64,000 nucleotides of DNA from Arthrobacter alpinus (GCF_001445575.1 NZ_CP013200.1:1240001-1304000); one strand, 5' to 3'; shown: positions 54,358 to 63,391, numbered from the stretch's first letter. Translations and numbers: made by a program. The notes: generated from the sequence alone by a model not told the origin.

Positions 54358-55164
54358 ATGGAAAGCATTACTTCCGACGCCCACACCCACGTGGAGCCGG
54401 GACCTTCATCCGCTGTGCCCTCGGAAGCAGTGAAACCGCTAAGCATCCGATGGGGCAGGACGCTTTTTGCCTGTGTGGGTTTACTGGCGCTCTTGACCGC
54501 TGGCATAACAGGCGCGTTGAACGTTTTCTCTCTTGGCTCGCAGGCTCTGGCTTGGACCTCCTTGGCAGTTTTTGCTGGCGTCATTGTAGCCCTTCGCTTC
54601 CTCGCTGTGCGTGATCAGACATCACGTCGGAACGCCCGCAGTGCGGCCATGGCTGCGACTCGGGCTGAGGCTGCAGAGTCCACTGTTGAGGCCCCTGAGC
54701 CTCGGGAAACTACACTTTTTGACCGCGCAGAGGGTGCCGAACCCGCCCCTGCACAGAAACCGCTCACGGCTGAAGAACTGCGCGCGGCAGCCATGCGCGT
54801 GGCTGCTAAGGGCAGCGCCGATGCCAAACTGGCACATACCCAGACGCTGGCCGAAGGCGAACTGGAAACTGAAACCTGGGAGCCCGTTGAAGTTCCCGTT
54901 CCCGGTTATGTGACGGCCGCTCGAGCGCTGAGCTTGGAGAAGCCCCTGAATCTGCCGGAGGCGCCAAAGTCCGCCGGTACCTCCATCAAGGCTGATCAGG
55001 CCGGAGTAGGAACTGCCTCGGGTCATGAAGGGGTGGCAGCCGTTCCGGATGCTCCGCTGGAAGAGGGCCAAGCTCCTGTGAAGCCAGTGTCGCCGGCAGT
55101 TGCAGAACGCAGCCAGTACGCTTTGAACAACTTGGATGATGTCCTCCAGAGACGCAGAGCCTAA
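54358..55164 (+). CDS. Hypothetical protein with two N-terminal membrane helices
   Basis: 268 aa. ATG 54358 after CAGGAG. Helices at about 38-58 and 62-83, then a long polar, Ala/Glu/Pro-rich cytoplasmic region with predicted helices (ELRAAAMRVAAKGSADAKLAHTQT). No domain recognised. Found between the GNAT gene and an oxidoreductase gene; 54139-54357 ahead of it shows no gene. Confidence 0.75.
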   Translation: MESITSDAHTHVEPGPSSAVPSEAVKPLSIRWGRTLFACVGLLALLTAGITGALNVFSLGSQALAWTSLAVFAGVIVALRFLAVRDQTSRRNARSAAMAATRAEAAESTVEAPEPRETTLFDRAEGAEPAPAQKPLTAEELRAAAMRVAAKGSADAKLAHTQTLAEGELETETWEPVEVPVPGYVTAARALSLEKPLNLPEAPKSAGTSIKADQAGVGTASGHEGVAAVPDAPLEEGQAPVKPVSPAVAERSQYALNNLDDVLQRRRA

Positions 55165-55180
55165 CACTTGTTGATTCTCC

Positions 55181-55211
55181 AACAGCCGGGTCCTTTGGGC
55201 CCGGCTGTTTT
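55181..55211 (+). terminator. Terminator after membrane protein gene
   Basis: AACAGCCGGGTCC-TTT-GGGCCCGGCTGTT followed by TT. Thirteen-pair stem with one G-T pair, 16 nt past the stop. Confidence 0.9.
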
Positions 55212-55240
55212 GCTGTCCTTTCTGGCGTACTGTCAGCACC

Positions 55241-56062
55241 ATGGTGTTGATCGCAGTGGCGGGAGGAACCGGGTTGGCCGGACGGGCCGTGGTGGCCCAT
55301 GCCGTTGCCGCCGGGCATCAGGTGCGCTCGTTGAGCCGGTATCTGCCCGCACTTGAGAAACGGGTGGCCGGAGCCGAGTATATTGCGGCCGACTTCCGCG
55401 CAGGCACAGGCGTGAGGCCGGGCTTGGCGGGCGTGGACGTTCTTATCGAAACGCTCGATGCCCGCTCTGGGGCCGCGTTGCGGGCGCTGCCGATCATGTC
55501 CGTCGCTGTGCTTGATGCCGCGGCCAAGGCGGGAATTTTTCGATGCGTGCTGCTGACCATTATTAACGCAGGGGAGTGCGCCACTGGGTACTACCAGGCC
55601 CAGGCTGCGCGTGCCCTCAGCTACAAAAAATCAGGCATGCCCACCACTGTGGTGGAGGCCGCCCAATTCCACAACCTAGTAGCTGGGATCTTCTCGGCTG
55701 GAGCCAAAGTGGGGATTATCCCTGCCTTCAGAGGGATTTCCTTCCAATCACTTTCGACGCCGGACCTGGCGGAAGTTCTTGTGACGCAAGCGTTGCGTGA
55801 CGGAGCCGAAAAGCATCTAGTGTTTGCTGGCGGGCCGGATGCACAGTCGATGCAACAGATGGCCCAAGTCTGGAAGTCGGTCACCGCCAGTAAGTCCGTT
55901 GTCACGCCGCTGCCGTTACCGGGTTCTCTCGGTGTATTTCTGAGAGCAGGGAAGAATTTGCTTCCTGATCTGGCTGCTGGGTCTGTGGGTTCCGGCGGGG
56001 GAGAGCATGCACTCGGTTCAGTGGGGTTCGGCGAGTGGTTGGCCAGCCGGGCCACGGCCTGA
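55241..56062 (+). CDS. NAD(P)-binding Rossmann-fold (NmrA/SDR-like) protein
   Basis: 273 aa. Starts VLIAVAGGTGLAGRAVVAHAVAAGHQVRSLSR, the GXXGXXG dinucleotide loop at the N-terminus; AEYIAADFR and GVDVLIETLDA follow as in NmrA-like atypical SDR proteins. The classic SDR Tyr-X3-Lys is not evident (GYYQAQAARALSYKKSGMPTT is close by). Role unclear; perhaps a redox sensor or reductase. Single gene. Confidence 0.82.
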   Translation: MVLIAVAGGTGLAGRAVVAHAVAAGHQVRSLSRYLPALEKRVAGAEYIAADFRAGTGVRPGLAGVDVLIETLDARSGAALRALPIMSVAVLDAAAKAGIFRCVLLTIINAGECATGYYQAQAARALSYKKSGMPTTVVEAAQFHNLVAGIFSAGAKVGIIPAFRGISFQSLSTPDLAEVLVTQALRDGAEKHLVFAGGPDAQSMQQMAQVWKSVTASKSVVTPLPLPGSLGVFLRAGKNLLPDLAAGSVGSGGGEHALGSVGFGEWLASRATA

Positions 56063-56167
56063 ACGTAGGCCAGCTCCGCCTTGTCCGCGCGTGATTTTGT
56101 CCGTTGAGCCATTGCGGGTTTATTCTGGAAAAACAACGTCGAGCTGCAGCAATGCGGGACGCGTTTG

Positions 56168-56243
56168 GGGCTATGGCGCAGTTGGTAGCGCGCTTCGTTC
56201 GCATCGAAGAGGTCAGGAGTTCGAATCTCCTTAGCTCCACCAA
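56168..56243 (+). tRNA. tRNA-Ala, anticodon CGC
   Basis: 76 nt cloverleaf with encoded CCA. Acceptor GGGGCTA pairs with TAGCTCC, including the G3-U70 pair that identifies alanine tRNAs. D-stem GCGC, anticodon stem CTTCG/CGAAG with loop TTCGCAT (anticodon CGC), T-arm GGAG-TTCGAAT-CTCC. Confidence 0.97.
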
Positions 56244-56334
56244 AGTGCCTCCCTGCCGCGATGGCCAGCCGCCAGTGTCCATCTTTTTAGTGCCCAACCA
56301 GTCACCAAGAATCCATTGTCTTTCCAAAAAACCA

Positions 56335-56365
56335 GGTATATCGTTAGGTATCGGTAAGTATCGTT
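56335..56365. promoter_or_regulatory. 10-bp-phased TATCG repeats before PadR gene
   Basis: TATCG occurs at 56339, 56349 and 56359, each exactly one helical turn apart, within decamers like AAGTATCGTT. It ends about 25 bp before the PadR start, so it is a good candidate autoregulatory site. Confidence 0.45.
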
Positions 56366-56388
56366 CGCGATTGGTTGAGGAGAGTAAA

Positions 56389-56931
56389 ATGCACAATTCA
56401 TTCCCTGCAGGCGGATTCATGGGCAATAACTTTGACGGCATGTGGCAGGCCGTGGAGGAGTTTCGCTCGCGATTCGAGAAGCCGTCCGGAACCCGCGCTG
56501 GCCGTGGCGAGCTACGTTCGGCGGTGTTGGCTCTGCTTGCCGAACGTCCCATGCACGGCTATCAGATCATCCGTGAAATCGAAGAGCGCAGCAAGGGGAG
56601 TTGGAAGCCCAGCGCAGGGTCCGTTTATCCGACGCTCCAACTGTTGGCTGATGAAGGCTTGGTCAGCGCAGAAGAGTCCAACGGTCGCAAAATCTACTCG
56701 TTGACGGAAGCCGGCCGGTCCGACGTCGCCAGTTCTGAGACGAAAGCACCTTGGGACTCCACCAGCCCGGCATCGGGTGGTGGCTTCGCGGCGTTGCCTA
56801 AGGCCGGGGTGGAACTCGCTCAAGCCGCGGCCCAAGTGGGGCGCACCGGTTCACCGGAGCAGGTTGAGGAAGCCGTTCAAGTACTCAAAGAAGCGCGACG
56901 CCGGCTCTACTCCATCCTCGCCCAGGACTGA
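56389..56931 (+). CDS. PadR-family transcriptional regulator
   Basis: 180 aa from ATG 56389, preceded by GAGGAGAG; a longer frame running through the tRNA is rejected. Winged-helix PadR domain: ELRSAVLALLAERPMHGYQIIREIEERSKGSWKPSAGSVYPTLQLLADEGLVS. A C-terminal region with a helix (SPEQVEEAVQVLKEARRRLYSIL) serves dimerisation. Followed four bases later by the AarF-like kinase gene, which it may control; PadR proteins often regulate a neighbouring transporter, and a DHA2 exporter lies next. Confidence 0.92.
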   Translation: MHNSFPAGGFMGNNFDGMWQAVEEFRSRFEKPSGTRAGRGELRSAVLALLAERPMHGYQIIREIEERSKGSWKPSAGSVYPTLQLLADEGLVSAEESNGRKIYSLTEAGRSDVASSETKAPWDSTSPASGGGFAALPKAGVELAQAAAQVGRTGSPEQVEEAVQVLKEARRRLYSILAQD

Positions 56932-56935
56932 CTGG

Positions 56936-58642
56936 GTGACCTCGGTCCGTCGGAAGGAACCAAAGCCCGGCGCCGGTCAGTACCGTGCCCGCTCCCGGAG
57001 GATCCTGCGGTTTGCAGCATGGCATTTGGCGGTGACGTGGTGGTTTGAACTCGTTCTGCCGCGTATCGGCCTTGGCAAGATTGCCGAACGCAATCGGGCC
57101 AAGCGGATGCGGCGCTTTGCACAGCGATTCCACGACCTGGCGGTGGAACTCGGCGGCTTGATGATCAAGGTGGGGCAGTTCATGTCCTCCCGACTTGATG
57201 TGCTCCCACCGGAGATCACCGCAGAACTTGAAGGGCTGCAGGATGAGGTGCCACCTGTCCCGTTTGCCGCCATCCGGGACTTGGCCGAGGCCGAGCTGGG
57301 TGCCTCGCTGGACACGCTGTTCACATCGGTGGATCAAACACCCATTGCTGCCGCATCCCTCGGCCAGGCGCACCGGGCCTGGCTTCGTCCCGACGATGTT
57401 GCTGACACGGGACTGAGCGCTGTGGTGCTGAAAGTGCAACGGCCGGGTATCGATGAAATCGTCGAGGTTGATCTAGCCGCGCTACGCAAAGTGGGCCGCT
57501 GGCTAAGCCATGTGCGTCTCGTGTCGGACCGGGCAAACGCGCCTGCCTTGGTCGAGGAGTTTGCCAAGACCAGTCGCGAGGAGATCGACTATCTAAATGA
57601 AGCGGCCAATTTAGAGCGCTTTGCTGCAGACTTTTCCAGCGACGATCGTGTAAGCACTCCCGCGGTGGTCTGGGAGCGGACCACGCGCCGGGTGCTCACG
57701 CTTGAAGACGTCACGGCCATCAAGATTACTGACTCCCAAGGGCTCCAAGCGGCGGGTATAGATCCGGCCAAGGTTGCCCCCGTCTTCGCCGAAATCATGT
57801 TTGAGCAGTTGTTCACGAATGGCTTTTTCCATGCGGATCCGCATCCCGGGAACATCTTCATTACGCCAAATCTCGAGCCGTTGCCGGATCACCCCTGGAC
57901 CGTGACGTTCATCGACTTCGGCATGATGGGCGAGGTTTCGGCTAAGACGCGTAGCGGTCTGCGGAAGCTGTTGATCGCGGCTGCGGGCCGTGACGGTAAG
58001 GGACTGGTTGCGGCGATCAGCGATGTGGGCGTGCTGGTGCCGTCTGCCGATACCGCGGCGCTTGAGCGGGCCATGACCGAACTCTTTGCCCGGTTTGGCG
58101 GGATGGGTTTCGCTCAGTTGCGAGATGTGGACCCGCATGAATTTCGCGATTTTGCCGTGGAATTTGGTGACGTAGTCCGCTCCCTGCCGTTCCAACTGCC
58201 GGAGAACTTCTTGCTCATCATTCGGGCCATGTCCCTGACCTCTGGGGTGTGTAGCTCCTTGGATCCCCGGTTCAATTTGTGGGACTCGGTGGAGCCCTTT
58301 GCCTCACAATTGCTCCGTGATGAGCGCGGAAACCTGGTGCGTGACGTCGCCAAGGAAGCGTTCGACGTCGCATCTCTCACCTTGCGCCTGCCCAAACGCA
58401 TGGATGCGTTACTGACCCGGGTGGAGGAAAGCTCTCTGCCGGTGACCAATCCTCGCTTGGAGCGACAAATGGCGCGGCTGATCCGCACCACGCAACGTGG
58501 GGCATCCGTCGTCGTATTTGCCGCATTGATCGTCTCCGGAGCGGTGATCAGAGCTGACAGTCAGGTAATGGGCAACGTCCTCATGTTTGCTTCTGCAATC
58601 CCGCTGCTACATGGGCTGTGGGTAGGGCGGTCGCGTCGGTGA
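56936..58642 (+). CDS. AarF/UbiB (ABC1) family atypical kinase
   Basis: 568 aa from GTG 56936. ABC1 signature: KXGQ in GGLMIKVGQFMSSR, ASLGQAHRA, VLKVQRPG, and the catalytic DPHPGN in FFHADPHPGNIF with FIDFGMMG. Two C-terminal hydrophobic segments anchor it. Family members support quinone synthesis or lipid homeostasis. Begins four bases after the PadR stop, so co-expressed with the regulator. Confidence 0.93.
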   Translation: MTSVRRKEPKPGAGQYRARSRRILRFAAWHLAVTWWFELVLPRIGLGKIAERNRAKRMRRFAQRFHDLAVELGGLMIKVGQFMSSRLDVLPPEITAELEGLQDEVPPVPFAAIRDLAEAELGASLDTLFTSVDQTPIAAASLGQAHRAWLRPDDVADTGLSAVVLKVQRPGIDEIVEVDLAALRKVGRWLSHVRLVSDRANAPALVEEFAKTSREEIDYLNEAANLERFAADFSSDDRVSTPAVVWERTTRRVLTLEDVTAIKITDSQGLQAAGIDPAKVAPVFAEIMFEQLFTNGFFHADPHPGNIFITPNLEPLPDHPWTVTFIDFGMMGEVSAKTRSGLRKLLIAAAGRDGKGLVAAISDVGVLVPSADTAALERAMTELFARFGGMGFAQLRDVDPHEFRDFAVEFGDVVRSLPFQLPENFLLIIRAMSLTSGVCSSLDPRFNLWDSVEPFASQLLRDERGNLVRDVAKEAFDVASLTLRLPKRMDALLTRVEESSLPVTNPRLERQMARLIRTTQRGASVVVFAALIVSGAVIRADSQVMGNVLMFASAIPLLHGLWVGRSRR

Positions 58643-58747
58643 CTCCTGCCCCAAGACGAAAATACCGAGTTCTTGATTAGTTAGCCTAGCTAGTAATAAG
58701 ATGAGTGTAATATACAGTTATCTAGCTACTGGTGATCGGTGGAAACT

Positions 58748-60376
58748 ATGCAGACGAGCTCGAAGAGGAGATGGATTGGGCTGGTTTTTATCAGCCTTGC
58801 AGTCTCCTTGATCATTGTTGATTCAACCATTGTTAACGTCGCCATCCCTGCCATCGTGGATGATTTGGGGGTCACCTCGACCCAGGTCCAGTGGATTCAA
58901 GAGTCCTACACGCTGGTCTTCGCAGCGCTGCTATTGGTCTTTGGTGTTCTGGCCGACAGATTCGGTCGGCGCAGACTTTTGCTGCTCGGTGTCGTCATCT
59001 TTGCTTCAGCCTCAGTCCTGGCCGCGTTGAGCCAAAGCGGTGATTTGCTGATTGGTTCGCGTATTCTCCAGGGCATTGGCGGCGCCATGGTCTTGCCCGC
59101 TACGCTCTCCATCATCAATTCCACGTTCCGAGGCAAGGAAAGAGCGCTGGCCTTTGCCGTATGGGGTTCCACAATTGGCGGCATGTCAGCCGTTGGTCCC
59201 TTGCTGGGCGGATGGCTGACCACCTACTTCTCGTGGCGCTGGGCATTTGGAATCAACATCCCGCTGGGCATCATCACTGTCATCGGAGTGCTCCTGTCCG
59301 TGGATGAGTCCTCCGATAGCAGTTCCAAGAGAGCCGTTGATTTTGGTGGCGCGGCGCTCTCCATAGCGACCTGCGCGACGCTTGTCTTTGGGCTGATCGA
59401 AGGCCGAAATTACGGCTGGTTGCTAGTCAATAACCCCTTCAGCGTGGGCGGCTGGACGTGGCCCTTTGGGGTTTCGCCGGTTCCGGTAGCCTTTGTCATC
59501 AGCGTGCTGACTGGTGTCATTTTCGTGAAGAACGGACGTTCGCGTGCGCGCCGGGGAGCCGCTACGCTGCTGGACTTCAGCCTCTTTTCCATCCCCTCCT
59601 TCCGTAACGGCAATATCGCGGCCATGATCGTGAGTATGGGCGAGTTCGGGATCATCTTGTCCCTCCCTATCTGGCTCCAGAACGTCTTGGGTTATTCGGC
59701 ACTGCAGACAGGACTTTTGTTGCTTCCGCTGGCTGCCGGATCCTTCGCGGCCAGCGGCTTTGCCGGTGCCTTCGGCAACAAGATCAAACCGGTAACGATT
59801 GTCCGGGTAGGCATCGGGCTGGAAATCATTGGTGTGGCTTTATTGGGTGTGATGATCAGTTCCAACACTCCGTGGGGAACCTTTGTGCCCTTCCTGTTCA
59901 TTTACGGTTTGGGCGTTGGGCTCGCTACAGCACAGCTCACCGGAGTGGTCCTGAAGGATATTTCTCCGTTGAAGAGTGGACAGGCCTCAGGGACTCAAAG
60001 CACGGCCCGGCAGGTCGGTTCCGCCTTGGGTATCGCTATTTTGGGAACAGTTTTGTTCAGCACCGCCACGGTGCAGCTAGATAATTCCTTGAAGGATCAA
60101 AACCTGCCCCAGACGGTGCGGGAAAAGACTGTGACCGCAGTGGTGGAAAGTTCAGGAGCCTATATCAGCGTCCTGCAAAAGGAGCCGGCCAATCAGGCTG
60201 TTGCGGAGGCTGCGCGTGAAGCTTTCTCCAACGGAACCAAATACTCCGCGTACTTCGCCGCCGGATTCCTGACCCTGGGCCTGATCGCCACTGCGTCCTT
60301 GGATGGGGGAGGGTCCAGAAGAGACCCGGCCCGGGGAGTGGACGACGACGTTGAGGAAACCGCTACGCCTGCCTGA
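58748..60376 (+). CDS. MFS transporter, DHA2 (14-helix) multidrug family
   Basis: 542 aa, about fourteen helices. Motif A GVLADRFGRRRLLLLG after helix 2, motif C-like GSTIGGMSAVGPLLGGWLT in helix 5. Probable proton-driven drug export. The C-terminus is charged (DGGGSRRDPARGVDDDVEE). Upstream lies an AT-rich stretch (58673-58730) with an imperfect repeat of CTAGCTA and possible boxes TTGATT and TAATAA. ATG 58748 after GGTGG; GTG 58739 is possible. Confidence 0.92.
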   Translation: MQTSSKRRWIGLVFISLAVSLIIVDSTIVNVAIPAIVDDLGVTSTQVQWIQESYTLVFAALLLVFGVLADRFGRRRLLLLGVVIFASASVLAALSQSGDLLIGSRILQGIGGAMVLPATLSIINSTFRGKERALAFAVWGSTIGGMSAVGPLLGGWLTTYFSWRWAFGINIPLGIITVIGVLLSVDESSDSSSKRAVDFGGAALSIATCATLVFGLIEGRNYGWLLVNNPFSVGGWTWPFGVSPVPVAFVISVLTGVIFVKNGRSRARRGAATLLDFSLFSIPSFRNGNIAAMIVSMGEFGIILSLPIWLQNVLGYSALQTGLLLLPLAAGSFAASGFAGAFGNKIKPVTIVRVGIGLEIIGVALLGVMISSNTPWGTFVPFLFIYGLGVGLATAQLTGVVLKDISPLKSGQASGTQSTARQVGSALGIAILGTVLFSTATVQLDNSLKDQNLPQTVREKTVTAVVESSGAYISVLQKEPANQAVAEAAREAFSNGTKYSAYFAAGFLTLGLIATASLDGGGSRRDPARGVDDDVEETATPA

Positions 60377-60481
60377 TGGGCGCAGGGGCTCATCAAGTAA
60401 ATAGGCCACTCTCACTGACTCGAGGCGGGCAGTCCCAGGAGCCGCCAGAAGAATGTCTCAGCGTCGTGGCGGACGTAGGAA

Positions 60482-60513
60482 AGAGGGCTGATGCTGTTAA
60501 GCATCAGCCCTCT
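60482..60513 (-). terminator. Hairpin between MFS and FHA genes
   Basis: AGAGGGCTGATGCT-GTTA-AGCATCAGCCCTCT, a perfect 14-bp stem. On the minus strand TTTCC follows, so it probably serves the FHA gene; it may act on both convergent transcripts. Confidence 0.75.
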
Positions 60514-60580
60514 CAACGGCTGCTTGTAATCTAGGTGTCTCGGTATTCGACGAGCATGATTGGAGCCTCGGCGGAAATTG

Positions 60581-61468
60581 TTATTTTGGTCTGCGAGAAT
60601 CCCCGAGGCCACCTATGGCGTCGTATTCAATCTGTCCAGTCCGGGGATCGAACTGCGGCCGTTGCAGGTGTGCAAACTCGCCTGCTGTGCGTCCTCCGAA
60701 TGGCCGGCCGTGATCTGCGTATTCCTCTCGGAAGAAGACCAAACGCCACGGTCCCAAGTTGATTCTGGCACCCGTACGCAGAATCCTTGGTTCCGAGCCC
60801 TTAGTGTGATCGCCTTGCGGAACAAAAACGTACTCGTCTTGATCTGTATGAAGAATTTTCCCGTGAATCGCGGCAAGGTCAGGTAATTTGAAGTGTGCTT
60901 CGTCCCCGCTTCCCATCACCGTGGTTTCCAAAGTGAGGTTATATTCGCGCGGCGGGAGGCCGTCCCACGTTTCACTGTCCCGGACAAAGATGAGGCGTGG
61001 CCGTCCTCCTCCTCGCGCGTAATGAGTGGTTGTGGGCTTCATTCGATACCGCCGTTGGAAAGTTGGCGATAGCGGAAGTGGGGTGGACGGTGGCATGAGG
61101 CTTGCATTGTCACGTCCAGGCCCCTGCGCCTTGACCACGGTGGCCCAAGTGCTCGCCTTGCCCAGCTTGATATGCGGTGACCTGGTGATGATTTTCTGGA
61201 TGGCAGAGACTTCTACTGCCCCGATGCTGGCAATGGTTCCTTCCGGAACGGAAATTCTCACGGTAATTCCCCGCTGTGCCAACGCTTCAGCCACAGCCCG
61301 CAAAGCTGGCAATTGGCGCCTTGAGCCAAGCCTGAACAGTGCTGCACTGTCCGTGTGGACGTGAATTTCCCGCCCGCTGGCCTCGATTCTGCCCGAGACC
61401 ACGGTGGCTTCATTGTCTTCATCTGCAGGCATGGTGGTGGAGAACTCAAGATCAATGTCAAAACGCAT
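60581..61468 (-). CDS. FHA-domain protein
   Basis: 295 aa. The N-terminal ~110 residues are an unrecognised alpha/beta domain (REIHVHTDSAALFRLGSRRQL). The C-terminal half fits an FHA phosphothreonine-binding fold: LIFVRDSETWDGLPPREYNLT, TTVMGSGDEAHFKLPDLAAIHGKI, TGARINLGPWRLVFFREEYADHGRP. Serine of the usual GR-S-H core is replaced, so binding may be altered. It follows the small gene at 61479 by 10 nt, and the two may form a signalling pair. Confidence 0.78.
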   Translation of the reverse strand: MRFDIDLEFSTTMPADEDNEATVVSGRIEASGREIHVHTDSAALFRLGSRRQLPALRAVAEALAQRGITVRISVPEGTIASIGAVEVSAIQKIITRSPHIKLGKASTWATVVKAQGPGRDNASLMPPSTPLPLSPTFQRRYRMKPTTTHYARGGGRPRLIFVRDSETWDGLPPREYNLTLETTVMGSGDEAHFKLPDLAAIHGKILHTDQDEYVFVPQGDHTKGSEPRILRTGARINLGPWRLVFFREEYADHGRPFGGRTAGEFAHLQRPQFDPRTGQIEYDAIGGLGDSRRPK

Positions 61469-61478
61469 GGCTCACCGC

Positions 61479-61733
61479 CTACTGCTGTAATTCAGCGGCG
61501 GAAGCGCTCTCATTGTCACTGGTGGTCACCCGCATTGTGCCATTGAATTTCCATGTTGCCCTCGGCGCATCAGGTCCGATATCCCGTGGGACCTCCACCG
61601 TCATGTCCATGAAACTGTAGTTGACCACGGCCCCACGTCCAGTGAGATAGGACCAGAGCTGCTGTCCCAAATCGGACCAATCGCTAACTGGTACTGATCG
61701 GAAATCCTCGGCGAGCGAATCGTTGTCAGTCAT
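61479..61733 (-). CDS. Small hypothetical protein paired with FHA gene
   Basis: 84 aa from ATG 61733, preceded by GAAGGG. Acidic; SDWSDLGQQLWSYLTGRGA followed by strands NYSFMDMTVEVPRD and ATWKFNGTMRVTTS. No family recognised. Likely first gene of a two-gene unit with the FHA protein. The region 61734-62073 upstream holds no convincing gene; it includes an in-frame tail after the next stop codon and several weak open frames. Confidence 0.72.
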   Translation of the reverse strand: MTDNDSLAEDFRSVPVSDWSDLGQQLWSYLTGRGAVVNYSFMDMTVEVPRDIGPDAPRATWKFNGTMRVTTSDNESASAAELQQ

Positions 61734-62073
61734 GACGTTCCCTTCACATTGGTTCTTGCTGCCAGGTGTTGACTGACAGCAGCGACTGGGCACTCAGCTC
61801 CGGTGTTGCAGCTGGTGATTGTGCGCTTGATGTAACCATAATGAGGTCGCGAGCAGATTGCTAGAGTGGCATACTTCACACGAAGGTAATAGTTAAAATT
61901 TCTTACACCTAGCCACGTTGGAAGCTTTGGTGGTCTCACTTCGAGTGGAATTGGCGTTGCAACTTGCCGCATGGGCACCAGGGCTTACGCCACTCGGTCC
62001 AACCGCTCGGAGTCGTGGCGTCGTAGACAACTTCGGTGACGTGGTCCCGGCTCGCCTCGGCAGTGCCGCTTCC

Positions 62074-62832
62074 CTATAGCCTGTGGGGCGGGCGACGCTT
62101 GCGCCGTTGAGGCCACAGCAGAGTGCGGGCCCCGAGGATCAATGCCACGGCGGCTGCTGCCGTTGATGCCGCGACAACTGTTTCTGTCCACCGTGTCGTA
62201 TCGTGCGATGTCCCGCCGGCAATGATGGGCGCAATCACGTAGCTGGACACAAAGTAGCCAAACAATGTTGAGCCGATCAGAAGCAGACATGCGGCAGAAG
62301 CGGCCGGGAGCCTCCTCCGCCAGAGCTTGGCCAAGACCGCCAGCCCGAGAAACCCGAGATAGCCCAGAGCCCACGTGTTCTGCAGCGATGAGGGTACGCC
62401 GTCGATCCCGGAGATGAGGGCGTGCGTTCCCAGGACCGCGAAGGTGGTGGCGATGAGGAGGGCAAGCGCAAACTCTCCGACGGCAACCATGGCATGCCGC
62501 CCGTTGGTGACATTGGGCACGAGTAGGACGCCGGAGGCCATGACCAAGACGCCGACCGTCTGGACCAAGATTCCCGCGCCGAAGAGCTGAGTGGTGGAAG
62601 CAATTTGTTCCCACGGGTCAAAAGGGAAGTAGTAGTCATAGGAATGATCCTCGCCGAAACTTTCACTGGCGGGCCGAGAAGCGGCGAATACCGCCCACCG
62701 ATGAAGTGAGGCCTGATGCTGCAATGCAGCTGAGCCCAGAAACAGGACTGCTGCTGTGAGGAGGACAATTACTGCAGGCTTGGCCGAGCGGATGGTGTTC
62801 TGCTCGGGGCCTGTTAGTTGGTCGGCCGACAT
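62074..62832 (-). CDS. Hypothetical membrane protein
   Basis: 252 aa. Five hydrophobic segments (about 19-40, 80-105, 117-140, 150-168, 178-200) and one more near the end before a basic tail (PQRRKRRPPHRL). A polar, Tyr-rich loop (SYDYYFPFDPWEQI) lies outside after helix 1. No family recognised. ATG 62832 is preferred over TTG 62838; no clear ribosome site. Divergent from the FurA-like gene. Confidence 0.72.
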   Translation of the reverse strand: MSADQLTGPEQNTIRSAKPAVIVLLTAAVLFLGSAALQHQASLHRWAVFAASRPASESFGEDHSYDYYFPFDPWEQIASTTQLFGAGILVQTVGVLVMASGVLLVPNVTNGRHAMVAVGEFALALLIATTFAVLGTHALISGIDGVPSSLQNTWALGYLGFLGLAVLAKLWRRRLPAASAACLLLIGSTLFGYFVSSYVIAPIIAGGTSHDTTRWTETVVAASTAAAAVALILGARTLLWPQRRKRRPPHRL

Positions 62833-62894
62833 GCTCAAACCATAACAACACGGTTTCTTATGTTAAGGGGTGCTCCTATAGCGAGCCTCATCAT

Positions 62895-62921
62895 AGTTGT
62901 TTTGATTCATTCAAAACAACT
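62895..62921. promoter_or_regulatory. Fur-type operator upstream of fur (predicted)
   Basis: AGTTGTTTTGA-TTCAT-TCAAAACAACT: perfect 11-bp arms, 5-bp spacer, ending 14 bp before the furA-like ATG. AT-rich palindromes of this sort are used by FurA/PerR-type regulators for autoregulation. Confidence 0.75.
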
Positions 62922-62935
62922 GTTAGGGTTGAAGT

Positions 62936-63391
62936 ATGGCAGAGGATACACAGCAAGAAGTTTTGACGGGCAGGCTCAGGTCCGCCCAGCTGAAAGTGAC
63001 GGCACCCCGGATTGCGGTCCTTGGTGTTTTATCCGGCCATGGACATCTTGATGCGGACTCAGTATTTTCCGCAGTCACCCAGCAGCTACCGAAGACATCC
63101 CTGCAAGCTGTCTACGGTGTGCTCTCAGCGTTGGTTACTGCCGGTTTGGTTCGCAGGATTGAACCAGCAGGTTCGCCGGCGCTCTACGAAGCCCGGGTGG
63201 GGGACAACCACCACCACCTCGTCTGCTTGAACTGCAAACGCGTCGAAGATGTGGACTGCGTCATCGGCCAGAGTCCCTGCCTGACGCCGTCGAACCTTAA
63301 CGGCTTCGCTGTCCAGGTCGCAGAAATCACCTTCTGGGGCGTGTGCTCCAGCTGCCAAGCGGCCCCGGCTGAACTTGAGCCGACTTCATAA
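62936..63391 (+). CDS. FurA-like ferric uptake/redox regulator
   Basis: 151 aa, Fur family. Winged helix QLKVTAPRIAVLGVLSGHGHLDADSVFSAV, KTSLQAVYGVLSALVTAGLVRRI, then the metal-binding part with HHHLVCLNCK and C-terminal CSSC, giving two CXXC pairs for structural zinc. VGDNHHHLVCLNCK and CLTPSN resemble actinobacterial FurA/CatR proteins that respond to peroxide and iron and usually sit beside a catalase gene. No catalase gene is here; a GSYVT-repeat protein follows instead. Confidence 0.93.
   Translation: MAEDTQQEVLTGRLRSAQLKVTAPRIAVLGVLSGHGHLDADSVFSAVTQQLPKTSLQAVYGVLSALVTAGLVRRIEPAGSPALYEARVGDNHHHLVCLNCKRVEDVDCVIGQSPCLTPSNLNGFAVQVAEITFWGVCSSCQAAPAELEPTS

Noticed and set aside
56104..56388. 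PadR gene extended upstream through the tRNA
   Set aside because: It would run through tRNA-Ala on the same strand; GAGGAGAG before ATG 56389 fixes the start.
61985..62614. A 209-codon open frame overlapping the membrane protein
   Set aside because: Arg/His-rich composition typical of a shadow frame; the overlapping frame has clear membrane helices.
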